DNA of 42,316 bases. It comes from Clostridiales bacterium. Lineage in GTDB: Bacteria; Bacillota; Clostridia; Christensenellales; Aristaeellaceae. How positions within the stretch are numbered: position 1 is the stretch's first letter; every line of letters starts with the position of its first letter. Of this stretch, positions 40,723 to 42,316 are shown in pieces. The position numbers were made by a program, and so were the translations under genes. The notes beneath the pieces were generated by a model that ran no database searches, was not told the DNA's origin, and saw nothing but the letters and a program-made list of their open reading frames with translations. Where the stretch lies: assembly GCA_015056125.1 (NCBI GenBank), contig SVGW01000021.1, forward strand, positions 1 through 42,316. Reading direction: 5' to 3'.

Positions 40723-41223
40723 ATGGACAAGGGCAGCTCCATGCAGGAAATCTACCAGGAATATGCCCGCCCCGTCTATCTTTATTTGCAGAGCCTTTGC
40801 CACGATGAAAAGCTGGCCGAGGATTTGACCCAGGAAACCTTTTACCGGGCCGTGAAAAGCATTCATCGCTTTCACGGAGAATGCCGGCTTGTCACCTGGC
40901 TTTGCCAGATCGGCAAGCACCTATGGTATCAGGAACTGGAAAAACGAAAGAAACGGGGCACGACCCTGCCGCTGGATGAAAATCAGCCGGATGCATCCCC
41001 GGGGCTCCATGCGGCCATGGAAAGCGATGAAGGCAAAATATCCCTTTTCCAGGCCATGCAGCATCTGGACGCCACCGCCAGGGAGATCATGTATCTGAGG
41101 GTAATGGGGGATTTAAGCTTCCGCCAAATCGGCGAAATCTTAGGCGGCACGGAAAACTGGGCCCGGGTCACATTTTACCGGGCCAAAGAAAAGCTGAGGA
41201 AGGAATGGAATCAGGATGAGTGA
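40723..41223 (+). CDS. ECF-type RNA polymerase sigma factor
   Basis: A protein of 166 residues. Region 2: YARPVYLYLQSLCHDEKLAE, LTQETFYRAVKSIHRFHGEC and TWLCQIGKHLWYQELEKRK (about 14-78). Region 4: MQHLDATAREIMYLRVMGDL, SFRQIGEILGGTENWARVTF with the helix-turn-helix, then YRAKEKLRKEW (about 107-163). Distinct from the sigma factor at 1536-2090. GAAAGGGGG precedes the ATG. The anti-sigma gene overlaps its end by eight bases, so the pair is translationally coupled. Probably autoregulated from the site at 40671. Confidence 0.92.
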   Translation: MDKGSSMQEIYQEYARPVYLYLQSLCHDEKLAEDLTQETFYRAVKSIHRFHGECRLVTWLCQIGKHLWYQELEKRKKRGTTLPLDENQPDASPGLHAAMESDEGKISLFQAMQHLDATAREIMYLRVMGDLSFRQIGEILGGTENWARVTFYRAKEKLRKEWNQDE

Positions 41224-42064
41224 AATGAACGAAAAAAAGGGCCTGCCCTGCGCGGTAGTGCGGGATTTGATGCCCTTATATGTGGAAAACCTGACGGAAG
41301 AAGAAACCAACGATCATGTACGCCAGCACATCAGCGAATGCAGCGTATGCGCTCAGGCCCTGGGCATGCAGCAGGTCAAATTTGAAATGCAGCAATCCAA
41401 AGAAAAGCGCGATACAAAAGGCATCGTATTTCTCAAAAAGCTATGGATCAAGCGCATTGCTTATATCCTGCTGGCCCTGGTGATGACTTTTGCGGCAATA
41501 GGGATTTTTGAAAGAACCATGTTTACTGCCGAAACAGTCTACCCCACCGATATTTCCCTGGCAGGATGCTATGAGCTTTCCGATGGCCGCATTGTGCTGG
41601 CCATCCGGGTAAAGGATCTGGTTCCCGCCCAGGCCCTTCGCACGCTCACCTGGAACGAAGAAAATCTTCCCCTCTATCTGAATGTGGAAACAGGCCGCCT
41701 CCATTGCTCTCTTACCCTGAACACCAACCGATTCAACCGTTGGTTCGTGAGAACGGATCATCGGGGAGATATTTTCTACTTCATGTTCCATCCCACGGAG
41801 CAAACCTACCGCGGCATAGAACTGTTTTTGGGCGAATCTTTTGCTTTTCACAAAGACAGGGAATCCATCCTTTCTCAAACTTACACCATCGACCATATCC
41901 GTCTGAACGGTTTAACCCTCTGGGAAAAAGGGGATGCAGCGCGAAAAGTGACGCCGGAGGAAGAAGAAGTGCTGCTGGGGCAAGTTGGCTTTTTTATGGA
42001 AAAGGATGTAAGCCTGAATGCTCAGGAGGATTTCCTCACCAATCTGATGGAAAAAGAACGTTGA
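41216..42064 (+). CDS. Zinc-finger anti-sigma factor, membrane-bound
   Basis: A protein of 282 residues that probably binds the sigma factor encoded just upstream. The zf-HC2 type domain covers about 10-50 (CAVVRDLMPLYVENLTEEET, then HVRQHISECSVCAQALG, the H-x3-C-x2-C site). One membrane segment is at about 80-100 (IAYILLALVMTFAAIGIFER). The extracytoplasmic part of about 180 residues (YPTDISLAGCYELSDGRIVL, WNEENLPLYLNVETG) has no recognised domain. It differs fully from the DUF4349 anti-sigma at 388. An in-frame ATG at 41225 is also possible as start. Confidence 0.85.
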   Translation: MSEMNEKKGLPCAVVRDLMPLYVENLTEEETNDHVRQHISECSVCAQALGMQQVKFEMQQSKEKRDTKGIVFLKKLWIKRIAYILLALVMTFAAIGIFERTMFTAETVYPTDISLAGCYELSDGRIVLAIRVKDLVPAQALRTLTWNEENLPLYLNVETGRLHCSLTLNTNRFNRWFVRTDHRGDIFYFMFHPTEQTYRGIELFLGESFAFHKDRESILSQTYTIDHIRLNGLTLWEKGDAARKVTPEEEEVLLGQVGFFMEKDVSLNAQEDFLTNLMEKER

Positions 42065-42214
42065 GGAGCAACGGACACACACGCCACATTTTTAAGCAGC
42101 GTGCCGGTGACGTTTGGGAACACCCACTCGCCCACGGGCATGGCGGCATCCTGCCGCCAGCCGGATGCCATGCATCCGGAGAAAACGAGAAAAACGCCGG
42201 TTGAAGAAAGCTTG
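42065..42214. other. Gap before the IS with two adjacent perfect hairpins
   Basis: No gene is evident; short open frames on both strands are unconvincing. Two hairpins stand side by side: GGCGGCA (42142-42148) with TGCCGCC (42152-42158), and CCGGATGC (42161-42168) with GCATCCGG (42172-42179). No T-run follows on the plus strand. The IS-type left end begins at 42215. Confidence 0.5.
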
Positions 42215-42316
42215 TGAACTGCACCCCATTTGTTAGACAAGTATGGTAAAATACTTGTACTAAGAAATGGGGTGTTTTTCTATGCCAAAGGGAGTACCGA
42301 ATAAACGATATACTGG
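42215..42316 (+). mobile_element. Left end of an IS3-family (IS150-like) insertion sequence, truncated by the window edge
   Basis: The end TGAACTGCACCCC followed by ATTTGTTAGACA (from 42215) is of the form TGnACTGCACCC...GTTAGACA seen at IS150-group terminal repeats. A short palindrome ACAAGTAT/ATACTTGT (42237-42258) and a GGGGTG ribosome site lead to a start codon at 42282. The rest of the element, its right end and any target duplication lie beyond the window. The family is assigned from the end sequence and the start of the reading frame. Confidence 0.75.
42282..42316 (+). CDS. Transposase OrfA, first codons only
   Basis: Only 11 complete codons are inside the window (MPKGVPNKRYT), preceded by GGGGTG eight bases upstream of the ATG. 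The basic N-terminus and its position inside an IS3-type left end fit the small helix-turn-helix OrfA protein of that family. Continuation off the right edge cannot be checked. Confidence 0.6.
   Translation, partial: MPKGVPNKRYT

Noticed and set aside
42036..42240. Minus-strand frame resembling a lipoprotein signal (FSGC)
   Set aside because: It starts inside the IS-type end, ends inside the anti-sigma gene, and covers the twin hairpins; no ribosome site. Kept as unresolved gap.
1..42316. Defence island, phage or secretion system
   Set aside because: No restriction, toxin-antitoxin, phage structural or secretion genes are seen; apart from repeats and the IS end the content is housekeeping.

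Overview
The window comes from a low-to-moderate GC Firmicute of the Clostridia type, most likely an uncultured gut lineage. The evidence is sigma-A promoters with TTGACA and TATAAT boxes, strong Shine-Dalgarno sites, an S-box (SAM-I) riboswitch, two T-box leaders, ECF sigma/anti-sigma pairs and LysM, TlyA, YlmH and YerC type proteins. The genus cannot be named from this sequence alone. Genes are packed into short operons on both strands.

Layout. Positions 1-283 are the start of an rRNA operon that runs leftwards out of the window: the first bases of 16S rRNA, a leader hairpin and a strong promoter with phased A-tracts. Next come an ECF sigma factor with a DUF4349 anti-sigma factor (388-2090), a three-gene operon of HAD phosphatase, Nudix hydrolase and P-loop kinase (2187-4261), and a secreted FxLYD-like protein (4364-5059). 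A rightward pair follows (YlmH-like S4 protein and amidohydrolase, 5224-6785), then a structured repeat and a decayed HD-domain gene (6842-7276). A leftward block holds tlyA, rluD-like, lspA and a DUF5665 gene (7274-10087), with a 107-bp tandem repeat array between tlyA and the rluD-like gene. Rightward again are aspartate kinase, a secreted lipase-like protein, a large coiled-coil protein of unknown function and a SpoU rRNA methylase (10273-15811). A pentapeptide-repeat gene faces them. Then come yerC-like, pcrA, ligA, an unknown gene, an RluA-type synthase and two tandem Cof-type HAD phosphatases (16634-24962).

The right part is rich in amino-acid control. metK lies under a SAM-I riboswitch (25773-27196), followed by glpK. 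A T-box leader with a probable tyrosine specifier (UAC) precedes an aminotransferase, tyrS and yigZ (30026-33396). A second T-box, with a probable phenylalanine specifier (UUC), precedes an ABC importer of the TrpXYZ type (35023-38188). Together they suggest local handling of aromatic amino acids: synthesis, charging and uptake. After ogt come a 51-residue membrane protein with a DUF4230 partner, argF, and a second ECF sigma/anti-sigma pair with a probable autoregulated promoter. The window ends inside the left end of an IS3-family element.

The most unusual non-coding signal is a family of hairpin repeats with a fixed GCGTC/GAGTC loop and a changing but self-complementary stem, present at three loci (8088, 27209, 40552). 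One locus has expanded into a 3.5-copy array whose outermost arms still match each other best.
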